This document shows, piece after piece, positions 25,521 to 34,780 of a stretch of DNA of 64,000 bases. Position numbers and translations under genes: made by a program. The stretch comes from Clostridium sp. UBA4108 (GTDB taxonomy: Bacteria > Bacillota > Clostridia > Clostridiales > Clostridiaceae): contig DFXM01000020.1 of NCBI GenBank assembly GCA_002381695.1, positions 741,605 through 805,604 on the forward strand, written 5' to 3'. The notes under the pieces were generated by a model. It worked only from the letters and a program-made list of their open reading frames with translations. It was not told where the DNA came from and did not search any database. Numbering within the stretch: position 1 is the first letter of the stretch; the number at the start of each line of letters is the position of its first letter.

Positions 25521-27623
25521 TTATAAAACTCTATAAATAGTGGTGGTGATAAAGCATACAACAAAAGCTATGGTAGTTGGTATTAAAAAGGAAAGTAAAG
25601 TCCATTTAAAACTGCCAGTTTCTTTTTTTATAGTCCATAGAGTTGTAGAACACGGCCAATGCAATAGACTAAACAATAAAGTATTAAGAGCAGTAAGGTA
25701 AGTCCATCCATTGTCAATAAGGATTGCTCTTAAAGATTCTATACTGGAAAATTCCGTAAGAGTGCCCGTTGATAAGTATGCCATAAGAAGTACTGGAAGT
25801 ACTATTTCATTAGCTGGTAGACCAATAATAAAAGCCATTAATATAAATCCATCAAGACCTATAGCATTACCAAGAGGATTAAGGAAATTGGAAACGTGAG
25901 TAATTATACTTAGATCACCAATATAAACATTTGCTAAAATCCAGGTTATAGCACCAGCAGGAGCAGCAACCCAAATAGCTCGGGATAATACAAATACTGT
26001 CCTATCTATTAAAGAAGTATATAAAATTCTTCCAATCTTCGGATGTCTATAGGGTGGGAGTTCCAAAGTAAAGGTTGATGGTACGCCTCTTAGCAGAGTT
26101 TTAGATAATATATAGGACACTAATAGAGTAATACCAATACCTACAAGAACTAATAGTGTTATAGTTATACTTGGAATTATACTATTTATTGTGTCACTAG
26201 AAAAAGTAGCAAAGAAAACAGTAGCAAGTGCAATCATAGTAGGAAATCTACCATTACAAGGAACAAAATTATTGGTTACAATGGCAAGCATCCTTTCTCT
26301 AGGAGATTCAATTATTCTACAACCTATAACACCCGCAGCATTACATCCAAACCCCATGCACATGGTAAGGCATTGTTTTCCATGAGCACATGCCTTTTTA
26401 AATAGGTGATCTAAATTAAAAGCAATACGGGGTAAATAGCCTAAATCTTCTAATAAAGTAAATAACGGAAAAAAAATAGCCATAGGTGGTAACATAACTG
26501 AAATTACCCAAGCTAAGGTTCTATAAAGGCCCAGTACAAGGACTCCATGGAGCCATGCTGGTGAATTCATGGTATTAAACCAATGAGTTAAAGTATCTTG
26601 AAATCCTAAAAGTAAATTACTAAGAAGTTGAGAGGGAATATTGGCTCCTTCAATGGTAATCCAAAATACTAGTGCTAATAACAAAAGCATTAATGGTATT
26701 CCAAAAGTTTTGGAAGTTATTATATCATCTATTTTTTTATCTCTATTAATTTTTTTTATATCTTCTTTAACATACTTTTCCTTTAGCTCCTTAGCATATC
26801 TATAATTTTCTTCTGATATAAATTCTCTAAGTTTATTTTTATCAGAATCAATATTAAGAATATGAGGATTTTCATCTATTAGAGATACAACATCATTGTA
26901 TTTAGGCGAATCTTTAAATATAGATATTGGACTGTCTATAAGTCTAAGGGATAGCCAACGTTTATTATATATTGAAATATCCTTTAAATGTGGAGTTATC
27001 CTATCTACATTAGTTTCAATTAATGATGAGTATTTTATTAGATTAGGTGTTGTAAAATAATTGCTTAGAACTAATTTTTCTACGGTTAGCTTTAAATTCT
27101 CCATACCTTCCCCAGCTCTTGCAGATGTAAGAATTACAGGTATTCCTAATGATTTTTCTAATCCTTCTTTATCCAATACGATATTTTTTTTTCTAGCTTC
27201 ATCTATGAGGTTGATACATAATACTACTTTGTTGGTATATTCCATAACCTGAAATACTAAGTTTAAATTTCTCTCAAGACATGTAGCATCGGCAACAACA
27301 ACAACAGCATCATAGTTTCCATGATATATGAAATCCCTTGCTGCCTCTTCATCTATAGAAGAGGTAAATAATGAATAGGTACCTGGTAAGTCTACTAAAA
27401 CATATTCATTATCATGATATTTAAAATCTCCACGAGCATTAACAACAGTTTTACCAGGCCAATTACCTGTGTGCTGATGAAGACCAGTAAGATAGTTAAA
27501 TACAGTGCTCTTGCCAGTATTTGGATTACCGGCTAGAGCAATTACAAATTCATTTGACTTTTTATCTATATGGAAAATATCTTCCATAGCGTTTTTTTTG
27601 CTAGATTGTACTGTAAGACCCAT
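25521..27623 (-). CDS. feoB: Ferrous iron transporter FeoB
   Basis: 700-residue Fe2+ uptake protein of the inner membrane. The N-terminal G domain has G1 GNPNTGKST, the GNWPGKT switch, DLPGTYSL (G3) and NLIDEA (G4); the C-terminal half contains two Gate repeats with MCMGFGCNAAG and VPCNGR, whose cysteines line the route. I chose ATG 27623 because TTGAGG lies eight bases upstream; GTG 27632 is the alternative. It follows feoA by about ten bases and is controlled with it by the palindrome at 27888. Full length, no defects seen. Confidence 0.95.
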   Translation of the reverse strand: MGLTVQSSKKNAMEDIFHIDKKSNEFVIALAGNPNTGKSTVFNYLTGLHQHTGNWPGKTVVNARGDFKYHDNEYVLVDLPGTYSLFTSSIDEEAARDFIYHGNYDAVVVVADATCLERNLNLVFQVMEYTNKVVLCINLIDEARKKNIVLDKEGLEKSLGIPVILTSARAGEGMENLKLTVEKLVLSNYFTTPNLIKYSSLIETNVDRITPHLKDISIYNKRWLSLRLIDSPISIFKDSPKYNDVVSLIDENPHILNIDSDKNKLREFISEENYRYAKELKEKYVKEDIKKINRDKKIDDIITSKTFGIPLMLLLLALVFWITIEGANIPSQLLSNLLLGFQDTLTHWFNTMNSPAWLHGVLVLGLYRTLAWVISVMLPPMAIFFPLFTLLEDLGYLPRIAFNLDHLFKKACAHGKQCLTMCMGFGCNAAGVIGCRIIESPRERMLAIVTNNFVPCNGRFPTMIALATVFFATFSSDTINSIIPSITITLLVLVGIGITLLVSYILSKTLLRGVPSTFTLELPPYRHPKIGRILYTSLIDRTVFVLSRAIWVAAPAGAITWILANVYIGDLSIITHVSNFLNPLGNAIGLDGFILMAFIIGLPANEIVLPVLLMAYLSTGTLTEFSSIESLRAILIDNGWTYLTALNTLLFSLLHWPCSTTLWTIKKETGSFKWTLLSFLIPTTIAFVVCFITTTIYRVL

Positions 27624-27633
27624 TGTGAACACC

Positions 27634-27858
27634 TCAATTTAATATTTCAATAAGCTTTGACTCCTCATTTCTTAAGGCTATCATTGCACCTCTAATTCTA
27701 AATAGAGTTAAGTTATTACCAGGACCCTTTCTTAAAACCTCTACTGTTGCTCCTTTTGTAAGACCAAGGGCTAAAAGTCTCTCTTTCAAAGAATCTTGAG
27801 CATTATTTTGTTTAACTATGACAAGTTTACCTACATTAACATCTGAAAGTGTATTCAT
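27634..27858 (-). CDS. feoA: FeoA, SH3-like partner of FeoB
   Basis: 74-residue cytoplasmic protein, one SH3-like domain: LKERLLALGLTKGATVEVLR and LFRIRGAMIALRNEES are the family's conserved parts. It assists FeoB. It is the first gene of the feoAB operon; AAAGGAGCG precedes its ATG and a DtxR-type palindrome lies about 30 bases further upstream. Confidence 0.93.
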   Translation of the reverse strand: MNTLSDVNVGKLVIVKQNNAQDSLKERLLALGLTKGATVEVLRKGPGNNLTLFRIRGAMIALRNEESKLIEILN

Positions 27859-27887
27859 TTTCTTCGCTCCTTTAAATTGGATATGAG

Positions 27888-27909
27888 AAAGTTAACCGAG
27901 GTTAACTTT
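27888..27909. promoter_or_regulatory. Metalloregulator operator (DtxR/IdeR-type palindrome)
   Basis: AAAGTTAACC, GA, GGTTAACTTT: a perfect 10-bp inverted repeat with a two-base centre, in the divergent gap between feoA and the DtxR-family regulator. Form and position fit an iron-dependent repressor site. Confidence 0.8.
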
Positions 27910-28035
27910 GTCTATATTCATATAATATGAGGTAATCATTAGATATGACACAAAAATATTCATATGAGAGTTCTTTTAATATAAGCACTTGAGTATAATT
28001 CAATATAGAAAATATAGTACAAAGTTGGTGGATTT

Positions 28036-28497
28036 ATGAATAATGAAGGATTCTATACATTTAGTGGATATATAAAAAAAGAAAACAATTATTTGACGGC
28101 ATCTATGGAAGATTATATAGAGATGATATATAGATTATCTCTAAATAAAGGATTTACCAGAGTGAATGAATTATCACAAATTCTCAATGTGCAACCACCT
28201 TCCACCACTAAAATGATTAAAAAACTATCTGCTTTAAATCTGGCTAATTACGAAAAATATGGAGTTATAACTCTTACAGATTTAGGAAATAACATAGGGG
28301 AATTTTTATTAGATAGGCATAACTTAATTTCTAAATTTCTTGAATTTTTAGGAGTAAGTAATAATTTACTAGAGCAAACAGAACAAATAGAGCATGTTGT
28401 TGATGAGGAAACACTAAAGTGTATAAGTAAATTCGTTAGGTTTATAGACGAGAATTCAGAAATAAAAAATAAATATAGTGAGTTTAATAATATTTAA
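28036..28497 (+). CDS. DtxR/MntR-family metal-dependent repressor
   Basis: 153 residues. An N-terminal winged helix (MEDYIEMIYRLSLNKGFTRV, then SQILNVQPPSTTKMIKKL) is followed by the metal-binding dimerisation domain (LLDRHNLISKFLEFLGV, EQIEHVVDEETL). There is no C-terminal SH3 domain, as in MntR. Given the divergent feoAB and the palindrome between them, it is probably an Fe2+ sensor that represses feoAB. GGTGG precedes the ATG; a terminator follows at once. Confidence 0.9.
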   Translation: MNNEGFYTFSGYIKKENNYLTASMEDYIEMIYRLSLNKGFTRVNELSQILNVQPPSTTKMIKKLSALNLANYEKYGVITLTDLGNNIGEFLLDRHNLISKFLEFLGVSNNLLEQTEQIEHVVDEETLKCISKFVRFIDENSEIKNKYSEFNNI

Positions 28498-28499
28498 GG

Positions 28500-28540
28500 A
28501 AAATCCAGATAAAATTCTAAAGAATATATCTGGATTTCAC
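28500..28540 (+). terminator. Rho-independent terminator
   Basis: AAATCCAGATA (28501-28511) pairs with TATCTGGATTT (28527-28537); a short T-rich tail follows. Confidence 0.7.
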
Positions 28541-28699
28541 TATTTTTAGGAAAAAAATATAAAATATGTTATAATTATACAAGAAATTATAAGTGAAATA
28601 TAGAGCTGAATAATATAATAAAACTAATTCAGTAAACTTAACTATGTGTAATGTATATGTAGAAACAATAATAAGTATGAGAAATGAGGGATATAGATT

Positions 28700-30001
28700 A
28701 TGCTATTATATAGAAAATCATGGTTTAAAATTCTAATTTCGTCTATATTAGCCATAGGGTTTATTATAGGGATTTATTATTACAGCAATGAAAATTATCC
28801 AAACAAGAATATGAAAAATATTATGTATATATCCTTTAATGATTTTGGAAAGTCATTGGAAGATTTTAATGACACTATATCTAAGATTATAGTATTAAAA
28901 AATTATGAAAAATTGGAGGATGGCAGATATATTGACACTTCTCAAGTATCAGGATTTGTAATGAGTTTGCACAAAGCATGTAAATATTCTGAGATAAATA
29001 ATAATTTTAAATATACTGATATGTATTTATTTAATGTGAATAATACTATAGATAATATATTAAATGATAAAACACTATCCATTGAAGAAGAAAGATATTT
29101 AATGACATTATATAGATATAATGAGGAACTAATAAAAGAATATAAAAAAATTCTTGAGGGTGGCTATGAACAGAAGAATCATGTAGATGCTAAAGCGGTG
29201 GAGAATCGTATAATAAAAACATATATGGGTTATACCAAGATGGCAGAGGAGCTATTAAATGAAGAGGAATTTAGGGGGTTAGAAAATTATAAAGGTAAAT
29301 TTCCATCAGCTATTACTTTTGAAGAAGTTGAAGCTTATTGTAAGGATATATTTAAAAAGTTAGATATTAAAAAAGAATTAAAATATAATAATAAGGAAGA
29401 GAAAAATTTAGATAAATACATATTTAGAACTCATAGAGAAGAAGAGATTTATAATGATTCTATTGAAACACAATATACCATAAAATACGATAAAAATACC
29501 AATAAAATTTATGTACAACCAGTTAAATTTACAACCATGGGTAAATCTATCAAATATAAAGAAAATCAATTAGATGCTATGGCAGAAAAAATGATGGATT
29601 CATTTAATAAAAAAGCTGTAAACTATGAAAAAGAAGTAATATATGATAAAAACTATGGAATAGATAGGATAAAATATTCCTTTATCGAAAAAATAGATGG
29701 AGTATACGATGAAAACAAAAAAATCAACTTAACTTTAGAAGGTAATAAATTGATAAGTTATTTTTCCACATCATATCCTATGGATAAACCTATACCTGTA
29801 CCATCAATTAAAGAAAAAGACATATCAAAGAAATTAGATAAAAATGGAGAAATAGAAGAAATTTTAACTATAAGTAATCCAGAAGGAAATATAGAATATG
29901 AGGCCCATATAAAGTATGGAAATACTGAATATGCAGCAGTATTTAATGGAGAAAGCTTTGAGTTAAAATATTATGGAAGGGAATTAAGAAAATATAGATA
30001 G
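28700..30001 (+). CDS. Membrane-anchored extracytoplasmic protein, weakly YpeB/PepSY-like
   Basis: 433 residues. An N-terminal anchor (FKILISSILAIGFIIGIYYY, residues 9-28) is followed by a helical domain (to about 200) and a beta-rich C-terminal part with GVYDENKKINLTLEGNK and KLISYFSTSYPM, which recalls the PepSY-like repeats of the germination protein YpeB. The resemblance is weak, no SleB-type partner is adjacent, and I would not assign a role on it. No Cys residue gives a lipobox. It ends at a convergent terminator shared with the nitroreductase gene. Confidence 0.5.
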   Translation: MLLYRKSWFKILISSILAIGFIIGIYYYSNENYPNKNMKNIMYISFNDFGKSLEDFNDTISKIIVLKNYEKLEDGRYIDTSQVSGFVMSLHKACKYSEINNNFKYTDMYLFNVNNTIDNILNDKTLSIEEERYLMTLYRYNEELIKEYKKILEGGYEQKNHVDAKAVENRIIKTYMGYTKMAEELLNEEEFRGLENYKGKFPSAITFEEVEAYCKDIFKKLDIKKELKYNNKEEKNLDKYIFRTHREEEIYNDSIETQYTIKYDKNTNKIYVQPVKFTTMGKSIKYKENQLDAMAEKMMDSFNKKAVNYEKEVIYDKNYGIDRIKYSFIEKIDGVYDENKKINLTLEGNKLISYFSTSYPMDKPIPVPSIKEKDISKKLDKNGEIEEILTISNPEGNIEYEAHIKYGNTEYAAVFNGESFELKYYGRELRKYR

Positions 30002-30027
30002 GTAGTACTAAAGTACTACCTATTTTC
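29999..30027. terminator. Bidirectional terminator
   Basis: TAGGTAGTACT and AGTACTACCTA form an 11-bp stem followed by TTTTCC; it lies between convergent genes. Confidence 0.8.
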
Positions 30028-30032
30028 CATAT

Positions 30033-30788
30033 TTACTCTACTTTCCCAACAGGAGCAACATATATGGCAAATTCATCTTCGCCATCAAGATTTAAAAATT
30101 TATCTATAGCATCTTGGTCATAGGCAGCTATAGCACAGGTACCACAACCAATCGCTTCACAAGCTAAGTAGAGATTTTGGCAAACATGTCCCGCATCTAA
30201 TAGCATAGGTTTATGAGCCGTTTCTCTATATCTCCATTCTCCTCTATAGGGAATAGCACTCCAAATGAAGGTTACAGCACTTTTACCTACAAATTTTTGA
30301 CCTAGGTTAATTGTAGATAAGGTTTCTTCTAGGTTTTCTCCTTCAAACAGATATAGTAGCTGATGAGTTAAAGCTAGATAGCGATATACTCCAGTTTTTA
30401 AGCCTTCAACTCTATTCACTACAAGATAAGTTTCAAAGGGATGTCTTGCACCAGCAGAAGGAACAGGCCTTATAGTGGCATAGTTATTCCCCCTAATTTC
30501 CTTAACACCTTGAGTACTCCAAAGAAGGAAAGATAATTCCTTTAAACTTAAACTTTCACTGGTATAAGATCTATGACTTTTTCTATCTTTTAAAATATCT
30601 AGTAGATTAGTTTTTGTAAAGATACTATCATCTACTTCAGGTAAATCTATAACCTCCATATTACTATCAAAGGATTTTTGAAGTGGGGGCTGAGGCAATT
30701 GCATTTGTTGATCTGATTTTACTTCATCTTCCACATCATCATTAAATCTAGATTTCATCCATTTTCTTTGTTCTTTTACAATATCCAT
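30033..30788 (-). CDS. SagB/ThcOx-type nitroreductase-family dehydrogenase
   Basis: 251-residue FMN oxidoreductase. Residues 60-251 match the SagB/ThcOx branch: DRKSHRSYTSESLSLKELSF, PSAGARHPFETYLVVN, and DAGHVCQNLYLACEAIGCGT. In RiPP clusters such enzymes oxidise azolines to azoles; free-standing copies like this one are common in clostridia and their substrate is unknown. The first 45 residues are a charged extension. It is the last gene of the minus-strand block and may have its own promoter in the 86-base gap upstream. GGAGG precedes the start. Confidence 0.88.
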   Translation of the reverse strand: MDIVKEQRKWMKSRFNDDVEDEVKSDQQMQLPQPPLQKSFDSNMEVIDLPEVDDSIFTKTNLLDILKDRKSHRSYTSESLSLKELSFLLWSTQGVKEIRGNNYATIRPVPSAGARHPFETYLVVNRVEGLKTGVYRYLALTHQLLYLFEGENLEETLSTINLGQKFVGKSAVTFIWSAIPYRGEWRYRETAHKPMLLDAGHVCQNLYLACEAIGCGTCAIAAYDQDAIDKFLNLDGEDEFAIYVAPVGKVE

Positions 30789-30874
30789 AAAAATACCTCC
30801 ATATATTTTAAAGTTTGACTATGTTTTAATATATCAAAAATCAATACTATATTATCTTAGTTTTAGTTATAAAT

Positions 30875-31642
30875 TTAATCTATTTCAGAAATTTTAGCTA
30901 CTGTGTGCATTTCCACCCAAGCGGGAAAATAACCACATATTTGCGCTATATTTCTTGAAGCTATATTAGAGCACCAAGTGCCATAGTAGGGGATAGCGCC
31001 CCTTTTTAAGATTTCCTCAGTGAGTAAATTTACAAGATAAGTAGCAATACCTGATTGTCTATATCCAGGTAGTACATCAATGCCTATTTGCCAAAACATT
31101 GTACTATCCATACTAGCTCCAGCCATGCCAGTGATGTGGTCACCATCATAGGAAGCTACGGCTAATATATCTGGCCTTGGGGAATTTATATCATAAAGCA
31201 AGGCATTTTTAAATCTAGGGTCACTATAAAGGTGTGGAATATCCTCTCTTTCAAACCATTTTATAGCTATATTCTTGCTATTGATCCTAGTGAAATTTTC
31301 ATAGGGTAAATATAACTCATGTATTGGATCTAGTTTTTGATTATATTTTAAAAGCTCTTCATCTATTTCATTCATCACAGGATGTTCAAACAAGCGAATT
31401 CCACTATGTTTACTAAAATATTCCTTGCACCAAGAATGAATAATAGGATTAGCAGATATAACTGCTCCATTACCAAAGGTAGCTATTTTCATAAAATAAT
31501 CCTGTGAAGAAAAGGGCCTATTACCTTCTAATTGTCTATAGGTAGTTATAGTATTTTTTTCTTTAGTAAAATCTTCATAATTGCAGTTTAAGTCAGTAGC
31601 TAATTGTTTCATAGCCAGTTTAATAATTTCTGGTTTATTCAT
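30875..31642 (-). CDS. GNAT-family N-acetyltransferase
   Basis: 255 residues. The C-terminal third is a GNAT fold: AVASYDGDHITGMAGASMDS, then the acetyl-CoA loop IDVLPGYRQSGIATYLVNLL (RxxGxA pattern), and GTWCSNIASRNIAQICGYFP. The N-terminal part, with PFSSQDYFMK and VISANPIIHSWCKEY, is typical of a clostridial two-domain subgroup. Substrate unknown. It lies 68 bases downstream of the adenosine deaminase gene. Confidence 0.85.
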   Translation of the reverse strand: MNKPEIIKLAMKQLATDLNCNYEDFTKEKNTITTYRQLEGNRPFSSQDYFMKIATFGNGAVISANPIIHSWCKEYFSKHSGIRLFEHPVMNEIDEELLKYNQKLDPIHELYLPYENFTRINSKNIAIKWFEREDIPHLYSDPRFKNALLYDINSPRPDILAVASYDGDHITGMAGASMDSTMFWQIGIDVLPGYRQSGIATYLVNLLTEEILKRGAIPYYGTWCSNIASRNIAQICGYFPAWVEMHTVAKISEID

Positions 31643-31710
31643 AAAACTTCATCCCTTCAATATGGATATTCAAGTATATCTATTATAATACATATAAGAG
31701 GATATAGCAT

Positions 31711-32646
31711 TTATTTTAATCCATTTAATCTAATTTCATTTAATTCATCTATACCTAAAACTTCAGAATTATATAGATATAAAAATTCCTCAGAAACACT
31801 ACTATTAAAGAGTAATAAATCATCTGTATTCACAGTTACATTAATTCCAGCATGAAATAATTCTTTTATTGGATGTTTTTCTATGTAGCTTACTGCTCCG
31901 AGTTTTACATTACTGGAAGGACATATATTAAGCCTTATGTTTCTTTCTTTAATCATGTCGATAGCATAGGAAGAAGTTACACTGGAAATTCCATGCTGAA
32001 GTTCATGTGGAGCTAGTACCTCTATAGTTTCTATCAATTGGGAAACTTCACAAAACTCTCCAACATGAACCTTGATTTTAAGATTTTTTTCTTTAGCATA
32101 ATTAAAATAATTAGAGTATATATCTAGATTATTTACATCTTCGGGTCCATATAGATCTAGTGAAAGAAAGGGTCCATTATCTATACAGGGAATAACTGCT
32201 GTTTCCCATATTTCTATGGGTAATCCTCTATGAACACCTAGGCATGGCCTAAAAATAATATTAGGAGAATATATATCTATTAAACTCTTTACATAGTTGT
32301 AAAAATCATTCCTATTATCATAATAAAGCTCATTAGCAATATCAATACTCGGCTCTATAATAGTAATACCATCTTCAATGCCAGCTTGAATGGTGGCATT
32401 AATCATGAATTCAAAACCTTTGCGGCTGTCAACATATTTAGCTGTTTCAGTTTTAATGTACTGCTCTAAACCAGCAATTCCATTCATCTTTTTTGGCGGA
32501 GGAGTAACTCCACCTCCACACCATTTATTATAGGTAGAAAATCTCATACCAAGACCAGCATGATTATGGAGATCAGCCTTCGGTATAGTTTTTAAAAGGT
32601 CAAGATTACTAGTTGATAGTGCTTCTTTAAATACTTTTTCATCCAT
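31711..32646 (-). CDS. Adenosine deaminase-like amidohydrolase
   Basis: 311-residue zinc-dependent purine deaminase of the metal-dependent hydrolase superfamily, converting adenosine or a related adenine compound to its hypoxanthine form. Ligands and catalytic residues can be followed: DLHNHAG (HxH), IKVHVGEF (His, Glu), LQHGISSV (His), and VTVNTDDLLL (Asp pair). The NICPSSNVKLGAV strand is family-typical. Its position among GNAT genes behind a multidrug-type exporter hints at an aminonucleoside substrate, but this is speculation. It starts 12 bases after the preceding gene ends, so co-expression is likely. Confidence 0.88.
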   Translation of the reverse strand: MDEKVFKEALSTSNLDLLKTIPKADLHNHAGLGMRFSTYNKWCGGGVTPPPKKMNGIAGLEQYIKTETAKYVDSRKGFEFMINATIQAGIEDGITIIEPSIDIANELYYDNRNDFYNYVKSLIDIYSPNIIFRPCLGVHRGLPIEIWETAVIPCIDNGPFLSLDLYGPEDVNNLDIYSNYFNYAKEKNLKIKVHVGEFCEVSQLIETIEVLAPHELQHGISSVTSSYAIDMIKERNIRLNICPSSNVKLGAVSYIEKHPIKELFHAGINVTVNTDDLLLFNSSVSEEFLYLYNSEVLGIDELNEIRLNGLK

Positions 32647-32658
32647 AATGTCAGCTCC

Positions 32659-33639
32659 TTATATTAGTCCTCTTTTAATTTCCTTCTCAACTTCTTTTTG
32701 GACTCTACCAAAGGAGGTTTCTATTTCATCTCCGCCTACATTCATATAACCTTTAGCTAAATCTTCCACAGTACTTTCTAGCAAAGTCATAAACTGGCCA
32801 TAGGCAAAATTAAATTTAGGATCATTTTCATCTTGTCCAAAAACTTCATATAGAAGTCCTTCAAGCATTTGATCCATTCCCCATAGCTTTAGATGGAGTA
32901 ATTCATGTATGATTAAGGCTTCTAAGTTAGTTTGTTTAGGGTCACAGTTATTTAACATTAATATTGCCTTTTTATCACTTATGTCAATTTTTATATCTCC
33001 TGTTTTTCTCCAAGGGGTGAGTACAAATTCATATTTTATATCAAAGTCACTAAGCCTTAAGATCTTTTGCCATTTACACAGATATTTAACAACATCTTCG
33101 TCTTTGAAATAAAACTTTTGATTCTTCATATAATTAAACTTTTCCTTAGTAAGCTTAACTAAAAAGACATCCTTATAGGTTGGAATATGAGAAAATCCAT
33201 ATTTAAGTAAAGCTTTCTGACCAGTTATGTTTAAAAGAGAAATATCATCCTCCATAATTTCTCCACCATATTCATTAAAATAATAATTTAATATTAAATC
33301 CATAGCTTCGTGGCCATAGCCTTTACTTCTATGAGTAAATTCAACTTTAATATTAAAACAGGCAGTCTTAGAATATATCTCAGGTTTTCTAAAGCTAATT
33401 TCTCCAACAGGAACATCGTCCATGGTATAGATTAAAAAGTATTTATTTAGATTATTCCCAGGAAACACCATTTTCTTATAAAAAGCCTCTCTATCTCTTA
33501 ATTGAAAGGGACCTCCTAAGTCTTTAGTAGTATCAATATCACTCCAAAGCGTTTCTACATAATCGAGTTCTTCAAAGGTAGGTTCCTTTATATATACTAA
33601 AGACCCACAAATTTTTAGTGATGTATATTTATTACTCAT
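32659..33639 (-). CDS. GNAT acetyltransferase fused to zinc-metallopeptidase-like domain
   Basis: 326 residues with two domains. Residues 1-168 are a GNAT acetyltransferase (PVGEISFRKPE, then HRSKGYGHEAMDLILNYYF, and ITGQKALLKYGFSHI). Residues 176-326 are a separate domain with IIHELLHLKLWG: His245, Glu246 and His249 form an HExxH zinc motif like those of SprT/ImmA-type peptidases, and a third ligand could be a later Glu. The join is continuous, with no stop or frameshift, so a true bifunctional protein is likely. I do not know such a fusion as a named family. Confidence 0.75.
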   Translation of the reverse strand: MSNKYTSLKICGSLVYIKEPTFEELDYVETLWSDIDTTKDLGGPFQLRDREAFYKKMVFPGNNLNKYFLIYTMDDVPVGEISFRKPEIYSKTACFNIKVEFTHRSKGYGHEAMDLILNYYFNEYGGEIMEDDISLLNITGQKALLKYGFSHIPTYKDVFLVKLTKEKFNYMKNQKFYFKDEDVVKYLCKWQKILRLSDFDIKYEFVLTPWRKTGDIKIDISDKKAILMLNNCDPKQTNLEALIIHELLHLKLWGMDQMLEGLLYEVFGQDENDPKFNFAYGQFMTLLESTVEDLAKGYMNVGGDEIETSFGRVQKEVEKEIKRGLI

Positions 33640-33684
33640 CTTGTCCTCCTATTGAATTAAAAATTTTCCCCTACTTCCTTAAAT

Positions 33685-34572
33685 TTAAAAACTTTTCTTC
33701 AACACCAGCATACTACAGTCAAATTTATAGTTCTGTCTAATAAGGGAAGCTTCCATGGGGTAATTATCCACATCTATATCACCTATAATACTTTTTATAC
33801 CATTTTCTTTTAAAATTCTAGTTCCTTCTATTAAAAAATCATCAATGTAACCCTTACCTCTTTGCTCAGGAACAACTCCAATATAATTTATAGCTCCATG
33901 AACTTCATCAAACTTTTGAGGAATTATTAAACCTATAAGTTCTGAATTAACATATCCTAAATGCCACCAAGTGGGATTAAAATCTATATCTTTTAAACTA
34001 TTAAAATAATTTACGGCAGCGTTATGAGAACCAAAATCTCTAATAGAATCTAAATCATCTTTATCAAAAGTGTTTTCTGTTACTCTTTCAATAGCGTCTA
34101 TAAAGGTAGAATCACCAACTTTCTCAAGAGATTTAAAAGTAATCTGGTGAGGTGGAGTGTTAATACATCCTTCCTTCCACAGATAGCTTTTCTTTTCTTG
34201 AGTAATTTCAAATCCACAACTCAGGAAGGCTTTTTTATATTTTTCATAGCCTTTTTTATCAGAATAGAGGTGTGGTGAAACTTCATGGAATGTATATTGT
34301 TTCATTAGTTCTAAACTCCCATTTAAGAGTACTTGTATATGGGAACTTTCTGGGGAGAAAAAGTGTATTCCAAAGGTGAGTTCTTTATCAAAAGCACTAT
34401 AAATAATTCCTCCAAGAACTTCACTATTATCTTCTAAAACAAAGCACCAATCTAGCTTAGTTATACCATTACTTACAGAAGTAAAAAAGTTTTCCTTAAA
34501 TTTATCTAAAGGTGTATTAGTCAGTTTTGCAAAAATCTCAATTTCATTTTTAATAATATTTCTAACTCTCAT
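33685..34572 (-). CDS. Double-domain GNAT-family acetyltransferase
   Basis: 295 residues. The C-terminal half has a clear GNAT core, INYIGVVPEQRGKGYIDDFL (Q-x-x-G-x-G), followed by IIGDIDVDNYPMEASLIRQN. The N-terminal half looks like a second, degenerate GNAT domain (VLEDNSEVLGGIIYSAFDKE). Substrate unknown. It precedes the GNAT-peptidase fusion by about 45 bases. Confidence 0.82.
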   Translation of the reverse strand: MRVRNIIKNEIEIFAKLTNTPLDKFKENFFTSVSNGITKLDWCFVLEDNSEVLGGIIYSAFDKELTFGIHFFSPESSHIQVLLNGSLELMKQYTFHEVSPHLYSDKKGYEKYKKAFLSCGFEITQEKKSYLWKEGCINTPPHQITFKSLEKVGDSTFIDAIERVTENTFDKDDLDSIRDFGSHNAAVNYFNSLKDIDFNPTWWHLGYVNSELIGLIIPQKFDEVHGAINYIGVVPEQRGKGYIDDFLIEGTRILKENGIKSIIGDIDVDNYPMEASLIRQNYKFDCSMLVLKKSF

Positions 34573-34780
34573 AAATTCTCCTTTATCATATATAGAATAA
34601 TAGATCTAACACTCAGATGGAGAGAGGTATTCATCATAAGCAAACTCCATCCGAGCATAGGAATTACTTGATAAATTGTATGATTTAAAACAGCGCCTAA
34701 AATTTAATAAATTAAATCTCTATATCTGTAAATAAAACTCCTATTTTTTATAACAAAAGGCGCATTCATTAATTACCAAA
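34573..34780 (-). other. Gap with hairpin inside the GNAT block
   Basis: 208 bases without a gene. A stem-loop CTCAGATGGAG...CTCCATCCGAG spans about 34612-34657, with no run of T, so it is not a clear terminator. It may mark a promoter or RNA-processing point within the block. Confidence 0.4.
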
